Assembly (NCBI GenBank): GCA_016858145.1
Contig: JAEHOE010000114.1
Coordinates: forward strand, 186,001 to 250,000
Length of the DNA stretch: 64,000 bases
Direction: 5' to 3'
Origin: Edaphochlamys debaryana
Lineage: Eukaryota; Chlorophyta; Chlorophyceae; Chlamydomonadales
The notes under the pieces are model-generated. The model made no database searches. It had not been told where the DNA came from and saw only the letters and a list, made by a program, of their open reading frames with translations. Position numbers and translations under genes: made by a program. Positions 11,463 to 24,700 of the stretch are shown piece by piece (within the stretch, counting starts at the first letter, position 1; every line of letters begins with the position of its first letter).

Positions 11463-13134
11463 TATCCACCGCCCCTCCCTGCCTCCCCCATCCCCTCATC
11501 CCCCCATTCCCCCCCAGGTCATCGTCATGCTGCGGGACCCCATCGACCGCGCCCGCAGCCGCTTCATCGAGCAGATCCGCATGCAGCGCCCGCTGCCGGG
11601 GCACGTGAGCGGACCCGGGGGTCGGGCCGGGAAGATCGGGTCGAGCGGAGCAGCGGACTTGGTTCGGGGGCCTCGTGCGGCCGGGCGTGCGCGGATGCTC
11701 CCGTGACTAATCATCGCGTCCCGTTCGCTGCTCCAACCGCTCCTCTTCAACCTCTGACGCACACACCCTCCGCCCCTCCCATCCCCCCAGGGTAACAACA
11801 CGCAGGTGAGCTTCCCCGCCTACGTGGCCCGGCAGCTGCCCGTCATCGAGTACTGCCTGCAGGCGAGGCCCTGGAGGGCGTGGGCGGGGCGAGGGCGGGG
11901 CAGCGCGGGGAGAGAGGCAAGGGCAGGGGACAGGATACAGGAGGAGGGGAAGACAGGGTACACAGACAGGGCGCCCCGGCGGCAGAAACTCAGTACCAGT
12001 GTGGTGGCAGTTGCTCACCCTGCAGGTGTTGCAGGCCCCCGTCCCTTGCCCCACTAAACGCACCCTGGCCCCCTCTGCCCCGGCCCCCCTTCCCTGCAGC
12101 GAGCCGAGCCCTACGCCCCCGACACCCCCCTGGGGTTGATGCTGCGCATGCAGTGCCACATGTGGGACCGTGAGTGCGGGGGAGGGGCGGAGGCGTGGGC
12201 AGGGGGGGGGCGGAGGTGTGGGCGGGCGAGCGGGATGTGAACCGGTCGGGTGTGACGGGGCCTCACCTGCTGTCGTACTGCTGTCGTATTTCTGCCGCAG
12301 ACGTGCTGGGCTACTCGGTGTACGACGCCTTCCTGGCCAACTACTTCTCGTACTTCCCGGACAAGCAGGTACGATCTGCATCCAGAGCAAGGTGGATCCA
12401 GTTCAGAAGCGGTCCTGCCAGGCAACGTGCTATCCAAAATTTTGTGTGCGCTCCTCGCTCCTCGCGTCGTGCCTCAACGCGTGTGCACCTGTTCTCGGTT
12501 TCATGTACGGCAGATCCTGGTGTCGTACATGGAGGAGCTCGCCCGGGAGCCCATGGCCGTACTCCGCCGCATCGAGGCGCACATCGGCGCGCCGCCGCAC
12601 GAGTACGACGCCAGCCGCGTCAGCACCATCTACAACTCCCGTATCTGCTACGGCTGGTCCTGCGCGGGCCCATCCAGATCCAACGCATCTGCTTCCGGAC
12701 CCAGCGCCACCGCACCTGGGTCCGTAACCAACACTACCGCCGCCGACGCAGCCGGCGCCGCGGGTACCGCCGCGGCTGCGTCTGGCCAGGCCAGCACGGA
12801 CACTGCCGCCACAGCCTCCGCGCAAGGCGCTGCGGGCCAGGGCCAAAGCCAGGCCCAGGCCCTGGCCCAGGGGCAGGTCCAGGCCCAGGCCCAGGCCCAG
12901 GCCCAGGCCCAGGCCCAGGCCCAGGCCCAGGCCCAGGCGCAGGGCGCTCCTGCCTCGGACCGGGGCCTGCTGGTGGGCGTGGGCGCCGAGGTGGAGGGCA
13001 CGGGGGCGGCCATGGACGCCGCCATCCAGCGCCTGCGCGCCTTCTACCGCCCGTCCATGCAGCAGCTGTTCGCGTGGGCCGACCAGGGCCGCATCGCGCA
13101 GGTGCCGCCGGCCTGGCGTGCGGCGTATGCGTAG
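9825..13134 (+). CDS. Sulfotransferase-family protein
   Basis: Seven exons join in phase: 10633-10704, 11109-11228, 11518-11604, 11791-11862, 12100-12169, 12301-12368 and 12514-13134 (TAG). The joined protein has VIVMLRDPIDRARSRF, the 3'-phosphate-binding RdPvdRa.S.y motif of PAPS-dependent sulfotransferases, and further family-like stretches (GDWTATHF; WDHVLGYSVYDAFLANY; ILVSYMEEL). The family transfers sulfate from PAPS to sugars or other acceptors, often in the Golgi. A probable first exon starts at ATG 9825 with a hydrophobic leader. It reads IDFAVVGQQK, resembling the 5'-phosphosulfate loop, then GGHPRF and RYEFFVDE. It meets a stop at 10104-10106, so it must splice before that. Its 3' end and any exon before 10633 are unresolved. 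The C-terminal exon has an Ala/Ser/Thr-rich insert and an (Ala-Gln)n tract before a final conserved-looking helix. Confidence 0.8.
11863..12099 (+). other. Likely GC-AG intron in the sulfotransferase gene
   Basis: The only frame-keeping junction uses CTGCAG|GCGAGG as donor and CTGCAG|CGAGCC as acceptor. No GT donor near 11862 preserves the frame. Confidence 0.65.
12847..12943. repeat. (CAGGCC)n hexanucleotide repeat coding Ala-Gln
   Basis: Near-perfect tandem hexamers inside the last sulfotransferase exon. In the gene's frame they give an alternating Ala-Gln run, which is probably length-variable and structurally disordered. Confidence 0.9.
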
Positions 13135-14250
13135 GCGTGGTGGCATGCGAGCCGTGCGGCGCGAAGGGCTTCGGCGGGAGGGTGGGGTCGGGCACAGGTG
13201 GGCGAGGAAAAGGGGGCGAGGCTGCGGTTCTGGCGCCGGGCAGGCGCTGTGGAGGCGGGGGGATGCGGAAGTGAGTGATGCGCTGTTAGCGCCGTCCGCC
13301 GGGAGGGCCCATGGCACAGTATGCATTAGTGGGCAGGCCTTCATGCTGGGTGCGTTGGAGGTTCAGGGGGGCCCCGAGCGGAGGGGCTCGTGGTGCCATG
13401 CGTTGTGCGCGCGAACGTTGCCTTGACGCCGCGTGCTCTTGAGGGTCAACGAACGAGGGGGGCAGGCCGGCGGCCCTGAAAGATGCTGGGCGCTTCATTA
13501 GCTGGCCGCCTGATGGCACTCATGGCAGGCACGTGTGCTTGGTTAGTGCGTGCTTGCATTGTGTGCGCGTGTGATGAGCTCACGAGTCATGACATAGGGA
13601 TCCCCTGCAGGGACATCCACTCTAGCGCTGTCGTCTTGCCCTGCTTATATTCATGTATGCGGCAAAAGGTTCTAAGGCCACGAGGTTTGTGCAGAGCATT
13701 GCAGCTGAGAGGAAATAAGGATGCCCGTGCAACTCTCAGCTTACGTTGCCAGGCGCTTCATCATTGCAATGGCTCGTGTCAAAGTGATAAGGTGTCTCAT
13801 GTTGGCTGCCCTTTCTTCATGATGACTCCTTATGACGCTTTCTATGATGGGAGCCTCAAGCTGCCGGCGATCAATGGTGGACCGGAATGCATTCATCCGC
13901 CTGGCACGCAGGCGTGTCAAGCGCCGTACAAGGGGGCAGGTAGGGAACCGTAGCCTGCGAGTGATGCGAGTTATAAGGAGCTATCCGGTTTGAGGGTGAC
14001 TGGTGGTGAATGCAGATGCGTGATGAGGCAAGTGCATTAAGGTGTCGAATGCTCTATGATCACCGCGGGGTTGTCTTGCACGGTGGGCGGAGGGGCGGAG
14101 AGTATCAGCACAGAAGAAGCGTGCCCCTGACGGCGGGAGGATGCGTGCTGCGCACCTCAGCAGCCCCTTCTACTCTTCGCTCCGCCCGGCTTTGCTTGGC
14201 CATGCTGGCGGAGGTGGGGAAGGTGGTCGTTGCCTCCGTGTGATATGTAA
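13135..14250 (+). other. Probable 3' UTR of the sulfotransferase gene
   Basis: The plus strand is GT-rich with no coding signal. A TGTAA poly(A) signal lies at 14246-14250. The stretch 14251-14566 then serves as the upstream region of the J-domain gene. Confidence 0.5.
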
Positions 14251-14566
14251 TGGCGTGAGGTGCGTCGAGACGCGGCAGGTTGATGGCAGATCTTGCTGTC
14301 GACTGTGTCATGCACCGCCACCGGCCCCTTTCCCACGCCCCGCATGGCCTGTTGTACAGAAAGACGACACAACGTGCAGGCGCAGCATGGGGTCAGGCCT
14401 AACATTCCCTCTGGCAACCAGGGGCAACCCAGTCCCTGGGCAGGGCCGGGGGCAACGGGATGAACACGCGGCGCCCATGGCGACGCGCCGACCTCTGGGA
14501 CGGTTCAGCGGGCCGCCACGTAAATGCATACTACTTCATAATACTAGACCTGACAAGCCTGTAGCC

Positions 14567-16850
14567 ATGCTAACACAATATCACCGCGTGTTTTGCAACC
14601 CTCGCGCTGGAACGGCTGGAATGCGTGTGCCGACGTTTACGCATAGGCTGCCGCGGGCGGTGGTGTGTCGTGCTATGGAGCGAAAGAGTAAGTACAGCAG
14701 CTATGTGGAGGGCATTTGCGAGACCGGTCGACTGCAATCGCCGATTCCCCCGACCGCAATCGACCTTGCAGGGAGCCACTACGAGGTCCTAGGGGTGTCG
14801 CCGACTGCATCGACTGAGGACATACGTTCGGCTTATCGTGCTCTTGCAAAAGCGTGGCATCCCGACGTTAGCGTGGAGGTACGTGTGGCTACGAGCTGCG
14901 GAGAGGGGCGGTGAGGGGTGGGGAGCTCCGGTGAGGGGCGGTGAGGGGCGGGGAGCGGCGATGAGGGTGGGCAGGGGCGGGGAGCGGCGGTGAGGGGTGG
15001 GGAAGGGTGGGGAGCGGCGATGAGGGGTGGGGAGGGGTGGGGATGGGCGGTGAGGGGCGGGAAGGGGTGGGGTGCGGCGGTGAGGGCTGGGGAGGGGCGG
15101 GGAGCGGCGATGAGGGGTGGGGAGGGGCGGGGAGTGGCGGAGAGGGGCGGCCCGGCGGGGCGGGAGGGGGCGGGGAGGGGCGGGGCTCGACCTTTTCGGG
15201 GCCCCCCTGCTTCTAGCGGTGTCCATGAGGCTGCCAGTCACAGCGGGAAGGCTTGGGCGCCACACGAGGGGCTTGTTCAAGCATAGGTTGCACAATTTGC
15301 CTTACCCAACCTCACCCCTGACAGGAGGACTCCGAGGAGATCTTCAAGGAAATCAACATGTCGTACGCCATCCTTTCAGACCCAGAGACACGTGGCAAGT
15401 ACGATGTCCACTGGCGCTACACACAGGTGAGCCCCTTGACGGGTCTGGGGGTGGACCGAACGCAGCGACCACACCGTTGCTCAGCACAGGGCTCAAAGGG
15501 TAGGAAAGTTGCATTTTCCTGGCGATGATGGGTAGCACCCGCGCCCAAGCTAGCGCTCTCCCGGCTTCTCCCACGCTGTCTGACGACCCCTCAAAGAAAA
15601 CCGGGGCAACGCCGGCCCAGCCCCACTATCTGACCAGTGTCTCGCCGTCTTGCTACCCTGCTCCTCCCCTTCCCCCACACATCAGGCGCGGGAGGAGGCG
15701 GGGCAGCAGGGGGAGCCCATGGACGAAGAGGCCGCGGAGCGGGCAGCGGCGCTGGAGCGTTTCGAGGTGGGCGCTGGGCCTGGTCGGGCCTGACCGGGTC
15801 TGGGCCGGTCCTGAACGGGCCCGGTCGCTGCTGCCATCTCGTTGGTCTCGACTAGCGCTGAACTAAGCTCGCCGTGACGGTCCTGACCGTTGCTGCGTTG
15901 TGCTGCAGGAGGCTCACCGGGAGGCGGAGCGAGCCCGGCGGCTGGCCACTGCCGCGAGGCGCCAGGCGGAGGCGGCGCGCCGTGCGGCTGCGGAGCGGGT
16001 GCGATGCGGCTCGGAATGGGGGGACCGGGGGGGTTGCCGGACTTGGAGACACTAGACATGGTCGCAAGGAGGGGCACCCCTGGCGACGCACTGCAGGGGA
16101 ACGGCAGCTCCATCCTGGCCAACGCACCCGCAACCCGCGGCCCCCAGCGCTGTGACCCGCCCCTTACGCATGTCCACAGACGCACAAGGCGCGGCGCAAG
16201 GCGGCTGCGGCAGCGGCAGCGGCTTCAGTAGCGGCGGGGGCAGCTCCCCGCGGGGCCGGCAGCCCTGCCGGGTCGGTCTCTGGGTCGGTGGACGGCGGTG
16301 GACCAAACGCTGGCGGCGCGGGGCCGTCGGCGGTGCGGGAGGCGCGGCAGGCGGGGCGCGAGGCGGCCCGGGCCGCGCGCAAGGAAGCCCGCCAGGCCCG
16401 CCGGCACGCCACTCAGGTGGGGCATTCGTGCGCTCTGCGGTTGGGGCCTTCGTGGGGACAACATTCATGCAATTCAACCCCTGTGCCGCGGACGCATTTA
16501 ATTGGGCCCGCGGCTTTACCCGCTTGCTCAGTCACAGGTAGCTGAGGCTCTTGGATGCAGTCTTGCGAGCGTCAGCCCGCTGCTGCGCCCACCCGCCGCA
16601 GGTCCGCTACTGGGCGCAGTGGGCCGAGCACGAGGCTCAGCAGGTGGCGCTCGCGGCGGGGCTCGACCCGGCCCCGCCCGCCTGGGCCGACCCCAGCCCT
16701 TACGGCGCTCCGGGCGCCGAGGCCGGAGCGGGGCCGTGGCAGGCGGGACCGCAGCGCGGCGGCAAGGGGGCCGGACGGAGCGGTCGAGGCGGGGGCGGAG
16801 CTGCGCCCGGGGAAGCGGGCTGGGTGCCGCCCGCACCCGCGCCCGAGTGA
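14567..16850 (+). CDS. J-domain (DnaJ-like) protein, 356 aa
   Basis: Six exons join in phase: 14567-14878, 15325-15426, 15686-15766, 15909-15998, 16180-16416 and 16602-16850 (TGA). The J domain spans about residues 67-132: HYEVLGVSPTAS, then AYRALAKAWHPDV with the HPD triad that stimulates Hsp70, then the final helix INMSYAILSDPETRGKYD. It is followed by Glu/Arg/Ala-rich helices (REAERARRLATAARR; REARQAGREAARAARK), probably a coiled coil, and a Gly/Pro-rich end. There is no G/F region or zinc finger, so it is a type III J-protein. The N-terminus (about 45 residues, Arg/Thr/Val-rich, few acidic) could be an organelle transit peptide. ATG 14567 is the most upstream fitting start, and ATG codons at residues 25 and 43 are alternatives. 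The role is probably as an Hsp70 co-chaperone; the client is unknown. Confidence 0.88.
14901..15188 (+). repeat. G-rich minisatellite in intron 1 of the J-domain gene
   Basis: About 290 bp of irregular 15-17-bp units on the theme GGTGAGGGGYGGGGAGCGGCG. It fills most of intron 1 (14879-15324). The G runs are on the transcript strand, so G-quadruplexes could form in the pre-mRNA. Confidence 0.85.
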
Positions 16851-18775
16851 GGGGCCGGCAAGCGGCAATTTATGCAACACGCTCGCGCCACACGAGGGCG
16901 GCGAGTAGGGCATTCGCTCCTGCCGCCCCATTCCGCCGCATCCTGAGGCTCCCTGGGCCCCAGAGCCCCACCGCCACCACGAGCCAGGTCGCGCCCTGCT
17001 GGACCCGTCAACACAACGAGCCACACATCGCCGTGTTGGACGTCCCTGCAACCCACAGCCTGGGGCGCCTCGGCCCGCCGGCCCTTGGGCGTCCATCGTG
17101 TCACACCCCTCCTCAACCTGTTCTGCCCCCCGCGGCGCGTCTCGCCATTTCACAGCCCCGGCGCCCCCGGTCTCAATCCACCACCTGCTCACCACCCGAC
17201 CGTCTGGCTGGCCACGCCATGCGGCTGCACGCCGCCCGGGCGCTGCTATGCGGTTCCAGGCGGCGGGGCCCGGTCTCAGCCCCGTCTTGCCTTCCCAGAG
17301 CCCCCGCTGGGGTTGCAGGCCAGGCCGAGCCGCCAGCAATGGGAGCCGTGGATTACGTTTGGGCCCCGCACGGTCGGCCGGGTGCCACCCGGTGGGGTGG
17401 GAGGAGTTCCCATTACCGGTGCTGGCGGCTAAACTGCTGCTGGTGTGGCGCATCGGGCTGAGATGCTTGTGCTGTGGGGGGAAAAGTTGGCGGCACCCAG
17501 TCGAGCTAGGTTGGCGGCAGGTTCGGCCTTGCAGCCTGTTGGTTAGTGGTCCCCGATGGACCTGGTCTCTCGGTTGGGATCTGAATGGCGGCGCTGGTCG
17601 GCCAATTTGCTCGGGCAGGAGACATGTTGTTGTTAATCTGAGTCCACGAATTAATGGGATGGTGTTGCCAGCCACGGCAGTACAGGGCGTTGCCTCAGGG
17701 CGCTCAGGCTGCTTGTGCGGGAGTCCGGGGGATGGGTGGGTCCTGGCTGGCCAAGGGGTACTCTTGGGCTTGGGCAAGGAGTTAAGTCGAGCGCATGAAG
17801 TAAGGTCCACCCTCGATACTGCCCTCCTGCAGCGCCCCTCGTCCGTTGCTAGTACAGAGCCCACACTTCGTCACCGGCCGCAGCACAGTCACTAGATAGC
17901 ATGCTTGGGCTTGGGCGCCAGAAGGGTACGCCCACAGCCGCACAACGCGCACACAGCCTGTCCGAACTTGACCCCTCAAGGCTTCGGCACACCTCATGCT
18001 GAGCCACCCTAAGCCTGACCTTGCTCAGTCAGTGTCCGTCTCAGTATTGCCCCCGTGAAGATACTCCTGCAAGATCCGAATGCGCTCAGCCCTAGGTAGC
18101 AGCGTCCCCCCGACCAAAATCCTCCTAATCCGAACCTCGGCCGACAAAACCAGAGGGCCGCCGCACGACGTATCAGTATGAGGAGTTACGTCCGCCCCTG
18201 TACTCACTGCTTAACCCATGCATGCCTCCCCTATGCTACAGTATGCCATGCTGCTGCCCGACGCTGGGGCTGCGCAGTAGTTCATCGCTGAACATCCCTC
18301 CGGAGAGATGCCCAAACACACGCCCCAAGCATGGGCGGGCAACCTAAAGCCCACACTCGACGATACGGGATACGGGATGTGTTATGTGCGTGCAGTTGGG
18401 GTCCCTGCCTTTATCGGGGCGTACTCATGGCCCACACAACTTCTGGTGTTGGTGCATGCTACTAGGGTTGTTTGCTAAAGATGGTCCGGTTTAAACACCG
18501 GTCGCCCGCGCCAAAGAAACGTAACGCATTTCCCCCAAGTGCAGTGTACACACTTCCGCACCCTTAGTCCACCCATGCACGGCACGACGCATCCCGAGCC
18601 CCGACCCCCACGTGCTCTAGCCTCACGCCCCCACCACCCTTGATAAGCCAGCCTGCTCAAAACCTCCACACGACCAGGCAGTGGAAACCACAGCTCTTCC
18701 CACGCCCTCCCTCGTCTCCACAGCGTCCCCCGCCCCCAAACCTCCCTGCGCGGGACCTTCCTCTTGCCCCCGCCT
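16851..18775. other. Convergent 3' flanks of the J-domain gene and the left symporter
   Basis: The plus strand is GT-rich at about 17400-17800 (J-domain gene side) and CA-rich at about 17900-18700 (symporter side). The two 3' UTRs therefore probably meet near 17.8-17.9 kb. No gene was recognised. Confidence 0.4.
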
Positions 18776-21700
18776 TTACACGCCGTTCGGGCCGCCTGCT
18801 CCCGCCCCCGCCGCCGCGTCCGCCGGTGCCCTGTGATGCAGCCCCTCCGTCCCCACAACGTGCAGCTGCACCTCGTGTGCAATGGGGTCGTCCGCGGCAA
18901 GCGCAGAAAGCGCCGCCGTGCCGCCGTGCGCTGAGGCATCGTCCTTGAGGTGGAACAACTTGCCGGGGGGCGGCACGGCCGAGGCTCCGGCGCCCATGGA
19001 TGCGGCCTTGAGCGCTGCCGCCAGGGCGGGGGTGCGCGAGGTATCCGGGTCCACCTCGGTTGCCTCCAGCTGGTAGAGCGGCTGGGTGGCGCGCCAGCTC
19101 TGCGCGGAAAAAATAGAGAACAAAGTGTGGATGCATGGGGATGAAAGGCGTGCGGTACCGAGGGGTAACGTAAGGGCGCCGCGAGCTGCTGGGACCCCCT
19201 GGCGAAGGCCGCCCAACGCCTGCTCCTGCTCCCTCACCTCCCGGACAGCAGTTCTCGCCCCCACCGGACCAATCACCCTGGAAACCACCCCCTGGACACG
19301 TCGGCCTATGCTAGGGCTGGCCCCTCCTCCGTCCCTGCCAAGGCGCCAGTCATGCTTGCCTTGGGTATGAAGAAGAGCAGGTCGCGGCCCGGCCAGTAGC
19401 GCTCGTACACGGACACACCCACGAAGATGAGGAGGCAGAAGCAGGGGGAGATGACGGAGTCCAGGCCGGTCCAGTCCTCCATGGGCTCTGTTGCGGCGAG
19501 TAACATGGGTGGCGGTGGTAAATTGCACATGACAGGTTGGGTGACAAGAAGCGCGGATAGAGGCGTACTATAGGCTGCCGGGATGGGGTGGGAACTGAGA
19601 CCCCCGCCTTGCCAGGCCTACGACACTGCGACACACACTGATCTGCCCGCTGCACCAAGCCCAAACAGGCTCACCCTGGGCACAAGTGTCCGCGTCTGGG
19701 TTCCACACACCCGACGAACTCTGGAGCTCCGGGGGATCGATTTCCATGAAGCTAGGGAGACCCGCAAGGGCAGTTCCATACCTGTGGGCAGGAGGGCGGG
19801 AGGGCCGGAAAGAGTTCGAGAGCTTGGCGCAATATCGTGCACGCGGTCTAACAAGTACGAAAGCTAGCTATGGCGATAGCACAGTGAGCGGTCTTCCGTC
19901 CTTCAGTTCACAAACAGGCTGCTGCTCATATGCTTACTGGAGCGCGTATTGGCCCCATGCCACCAGCGATCCGTCCTTCGGCAGTGTGAACTCCAGAATG
20001 AGGCGAAGGATGGAGCCCCCAAGGCAGGCCAGGATGCCTGGTGCGTGTGCGGCAGAGCAGTGTGAGTGAGAGGGCGCTGGTGTGAAGAGGCGAGCGAGAA
20101 GCCGGTTGGCTGGCGCGGGCACAGCATTGCGAGTCCAGTCCTCCCCCTGACCCCCCCGCCTGTCCCACCCAAGTGACCCGACCACACCCCGCCCGGCCCA
20201 CCTGCGTTGGGGCTGCTCTGGGGGTAGTACACAGCGGCTATGAGAGGCACCAGGCAGCCTGGGAGGGCGGAGCAACGTAGGGTTCAAAAGAATTTAAGGG
20301 CATTCAAGGACATGCACTTTAAAAGGGGGCCACCACGAGTTGCCCGAGTCTATGCTGAGCACCTGGAAATCCCCTTGAGTCCCCCTGCCCAGCCACTTCC
20401 GAGCAGCTCGTCCTCCCTCCACGCGTCAGTCCTTCAAGCACGATAGCTGCTGCCCCCCTCCCGCGCCCCTTGCTCCCCCCTCCACAGGCCTCCGCCTCCC
20501 TCCCCCCGCTCCCACCCGAGAGCACGATGTCGAATGCCACCACCAGGAGGTACGCGGGGTTGTACGACCAGGCGGCGATGGCGCAGGCCGCGAGCGTCAT
20601 GGGGACTGGGGGAGGCACGTGGCAAGGTACGGTTATGATGCTGAGTACGACACGTGTGTGGCCGTACGACAGGGGCGGCTGCGCCCATGCCCAGATGCCA
20701 GGGGCATGACGCACCGTGGAAGATTCGCGCCACCCACAGCAGGTTGCCCTCGTTGGTGCCGATGCGAGGAACCTGTACGGCAGGTACGGCAAATGTTTGC
20801 ACGTGCGCCTTTACGGCACAGTGGCAGAGCCCGTCGTGCCTGCCCCCCAGCAGCGCCCCACGCCTGGAGCTAGCCCCGGCCCGCCGAGCCTAGGCCCCTG
20901 CTACTCGCCTTCCTCCATATGTTGTGGGCCATGACTGTGCTCGTGGCGAGGATGGCTCCGTCGGCGGTGGACATGGAGGCAGTGACGATGGCCACAAGCA
21001 CCCAGCCGCCCAGCCACGTGGGGGCCTGGGGCGGAGGGAGGGAGGGGGGGAGGGGCGTGCGGGGTCGGAATCCTTGACTGGGGAGTCGTGGACAGGTTCC
21101 GGACGAGGCGGCTCACACGTGTGCCGTACAACTCTGCCGTACAACGCGTGTGCCGTACGCACCTTGGTCCACAGCAGCCAGAAGAGCGCCTGCTTGCTCT
21201 CCGGCACCCACTCGGCGCACGAGGGCAGGCCCAGGGGGAGGGAGCACGTGTCCGTCTCAAACTCGGCGTACTGCGGGGGGTGGGCGGGGCGGTTCCGTTG
21301 AGCGTGGACGAGGCGCGCGAGTCACAAGGGTCCCGCGATCAGAGCGCGGGCTTGCGGGGGCAGCCTCTCAGGGGGACGTGGAGAGCCCTGCCTCATTGCA
21401 CGCTGGCCCCTCCCGCGAGATGCGCCCCGGTGCCGTGGCTACTGCCCTGCCCTGACACGCTGCACTTCTCCCCTGCCCCCTCCAGTCCCCCCCGCAATCC
21501 CCACCGGCGAGTCGGGGCCAAAGTACTTCCGGGCCAGACCGGCGAGCAGACCGAAGGGGACGCCCAGGCCGATCAGGACCACGCCTGGGGTCCCATTCAC
21601 CACGAGAGGAGAGCTTGTCAGGGTGCGGATTCTCGGAAACTCGCGTTACGTGGCTCTGTGCAGAGTTAGCCCCGCCGTGCCCTCGCTCTTGCATCGACGG

Positions 21701-24700
21701 ACCCACCGGCGATGAAGCACGCGATGCGGGCGACGTTGGGCGTCTTTGAGGCCATACAGCGTGCCTGGTGGGGGGCACCGGGGCAGCGGTGGGGGCAGGT
21801 TTCGTGACTCATTTCTGCAGAGTCCTGAAGGCCCCAGGCGGCAGTCCTGGAAAGCTCCTCGGCTCGACCCCGCGGCCCCTCCATGCCGCGTACCTGGAAG
21901 TCGAGAGCGCACAGGTTCCCAAGACCAAGCACCTGCACGGATGGAGTGGAGCGTACGACATATCATGACCCATGATGAGGACAGCGAGCATTTTGAGATG
22001 CGGATCTCCGACCCCCCGTCTCCTCCTCTTACAAAGATGGTGGCCCAGTTGAGGAGGATGGCGTTGGGGAAGGGCGCGTAGGCATCGGCAGACTCCATGG
22101 ATTGGGGGTAGATTAGCTTGTCTCCTGCGGGAGGAGGCGGGGCAGGCGGCAGGAGTTGAAGGGCCGCCGAAGGGACAGGAACGGGGCTAAGGGCTGCCGG
22201 AGTGGCTAAGAGCCCGGGGCCTCAAGGGTTGGTGGGTGGCTGGGTTGCGTTAGGTAGACGGCAGTGTGCCTGGGCGCAACGCGCGGGCAGCTCCCACTAG
22301 CCGCTCGCACCTGCCGGGTAGGCATAGTTGTCGCAGGTGGACGCATTAGTGGCTGGGTCCACGCAGGTGACGGGGCCCGTGTAGCCGGGGGTGCGGGCCT
22401 GGGGACCCACGCAGGCAGGGCGGGGTCGAGCGATAGTCTCAGGGGCAAGCCTCAGGCAGAAGAGGAGTCAAGCCTTCTCAATCCAGTCGTGCCCTGCGAC
22501 CCGCCCTGATCATTCCATCTCGCCATCTGCCGTACGCACCGTTACGTTGTTGCCCAGGTCGAACGCAAAGCCCATAGACACGGGCGCAGCGACGGGATCG
22601 GGCTCGTGCGTGAACATGTAGCTGTGGGGATGGGTGAAGGGGCGGGGGGGAGGGGTTGTAGGGTTGAAAGGACTGATGGGAAAGCTTGCAAGGGTCATGG
22701 AGAGGCTGAGGAAAGGAGGGAGGCGCAGGATTGCAACAGCACCGACTGCACCGCCCTGCTCTTGCCGGCCCCACGCACTGTGTTCCCGTGAGAACCTATC
22801 CCCCCGCCTCCATTGGTCCAGTCCCCTCTCGATTCCCCGGTGCCTCACATTACGGTGGCCAGGAAGGCCGTAAAGCCACCGATCACCTGGGAGGCGGGTC
22901 AGGGGGTTGAGGGTGTGCGCTCGGTGTGCTCGCGCGAAACGCGTGCGTCGGCACCGTAAGCCCGATCGCTTGCTGCATATGCGCCTTTGCAACGCCATCA
23001 TAGAATGGAGAAAAGAAGGCAGCGGGCAAGGCTTGTCTTCCCGTCGAGCCAGTCAAACACAGCGACGCAACTAGCGTAGCTGATGTGTGTGGCGTTCAAA
23101 GCTCTGTATGTGCCTGAGTTGGGGTGAAGCTGTAGGGAAGACGCGCAGCTAAAGCAAAAGGCGAGAGCACAGCCCGTCGTGCCGTGCCATCGGCGTTCGC
23201 CCGGACTCCCGCCCCTTTCGCCCCCTTCCCAGTGTCCCCCGCCTTCCCTTACCCCCCATTCCCTTCCCGCCTCTCCTCCTTCCCCCTTCCCTTCCCCCCC
23301 ATCCCCGCTCCCCTCCCCTCCCCCCATTCCTCTCCCTCTACCCCTCCCTCTCCCATCCCCCTCGCCCCCCACCTGAGGCAGGTCCGTGAGTGCCACGCTG
23401 TACAGCCCCCCGCTGCCGCTGTACACCCCCAGTACGGCACCCGCGATGGCGATGCCGGCGCCCTTGGGCAGGCCAAAGCAAAACTGGAGCACCAGGGAGA
23501 TTCCAACCAGGTTGCCTGGGGGGAGGCGGGGGAGGCCGAGCAGGGAAAGGTCATGCTCAGAGAGGCAACCTCCTCACGTCGCCTGACACCAGCCCGGCCC
23601 TCGTCAGTCGCCTCCCGGTCCCATTCCCTGTATCCTCTCTTTGCTCCAGCTCCCCCACAACTTTCTCCGTCCCCTCCCTCCCTCCCTCACCCGCGAGGAG
23701 GAACATGAAGGACGTGATCTCAATGCAGCTCACGATCAGCTGAGGGAGGGGGCAGGGAGGAGAGGAGGGCTGGTGAGGTGGGATCCTGCCATGGATCGCC
23801 ACAAGTGCGGCTCACCAGAGTGCCCCCAATTCTTTGCCCTACCCAGCCTCCCCCTGAGTCCGTGGTCCCTCCCCCCCCGTCGTACCTCCATCATGGCTCC
23901 GTACTTGCGTGCGTACAGCTCTGGCAGAGTGAGGAGGCCCATGCGATTGATGGGGCCGGCCAGGAGGAGCCCGTTCTGAGGGGCAGTGAAGGGGTGCAGG
24001 GGAAGGAGGGAGGGGAAGCCCGTTCGGGTGCGAATCCTCTCTGTCTCAAATCAGGCTGACCGCGCCCGAGCGCGCCTGCCGTAAACTATTCCCCCTTCCT
24101 GCATTTACCGCATCCCGTTGCGCCCCCGCTCCCCTCCCTCACCAGCACGAGGCTGATCCCCAGTCCGATGGGCAGTACGGCACCGTCCCAGAAGCCGTAC
24201 TTGTAGGCACTGATAACGTTGCCTGGAGGGGGGGGCAGCAGCAGCACTAGACCGAACGGATCTTGTGGCCTCTCTTTTGGCCGTGTTTCTTGGGGGATAC
24301 GTGGCCACCGTAGGCAGGCAGGCACACACGCTCTCAGGGGGCAACCGCCCAGGCGGGCGGGCGATGGGTTCGTGCTTCGACGGCAGCGGTCTCGCGCCAA
24401 TTTACTAGATGTAGACATTGACCAAGCTACACGAGCCTTCTTGCCCATCAGTCGCGATGTGGAAGCGCTAGAGCGCTACAACTACAACTACAACTACATG
24501 AATGGGGTTCGGTCAAGAGGGGAGCACGCGTCGGGGCGGCAGCCCATCCGGCCGCTCCCCTCCCACGACCGCTCGCCGTCCACCCATCCATCCATCCCCC
24601 CCCCACCGAGCGTTGCGTTGGAGTCCAGGCCCTGGGCCAGCAGCGCACACGCCACCACGTAGAGAGGGAGGGACCTGAGAGGGCAAGGGGGGGAAGGGGG

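Noticed and set aside
12734..13344. Antisense and alternative-frame Gly-Pro, Leu-Gly and Trp-Ala runs
   Set aside because: These are shadows of the (CAGGCC)n repeat in the sulfotransferase exon.
15515..15590. Possible C/D-box snoRNA (ATGATG ... CTGA) in a J-domain gene intron
   Set aside because: The C box is imperfect and no convincing terminal stem was found.
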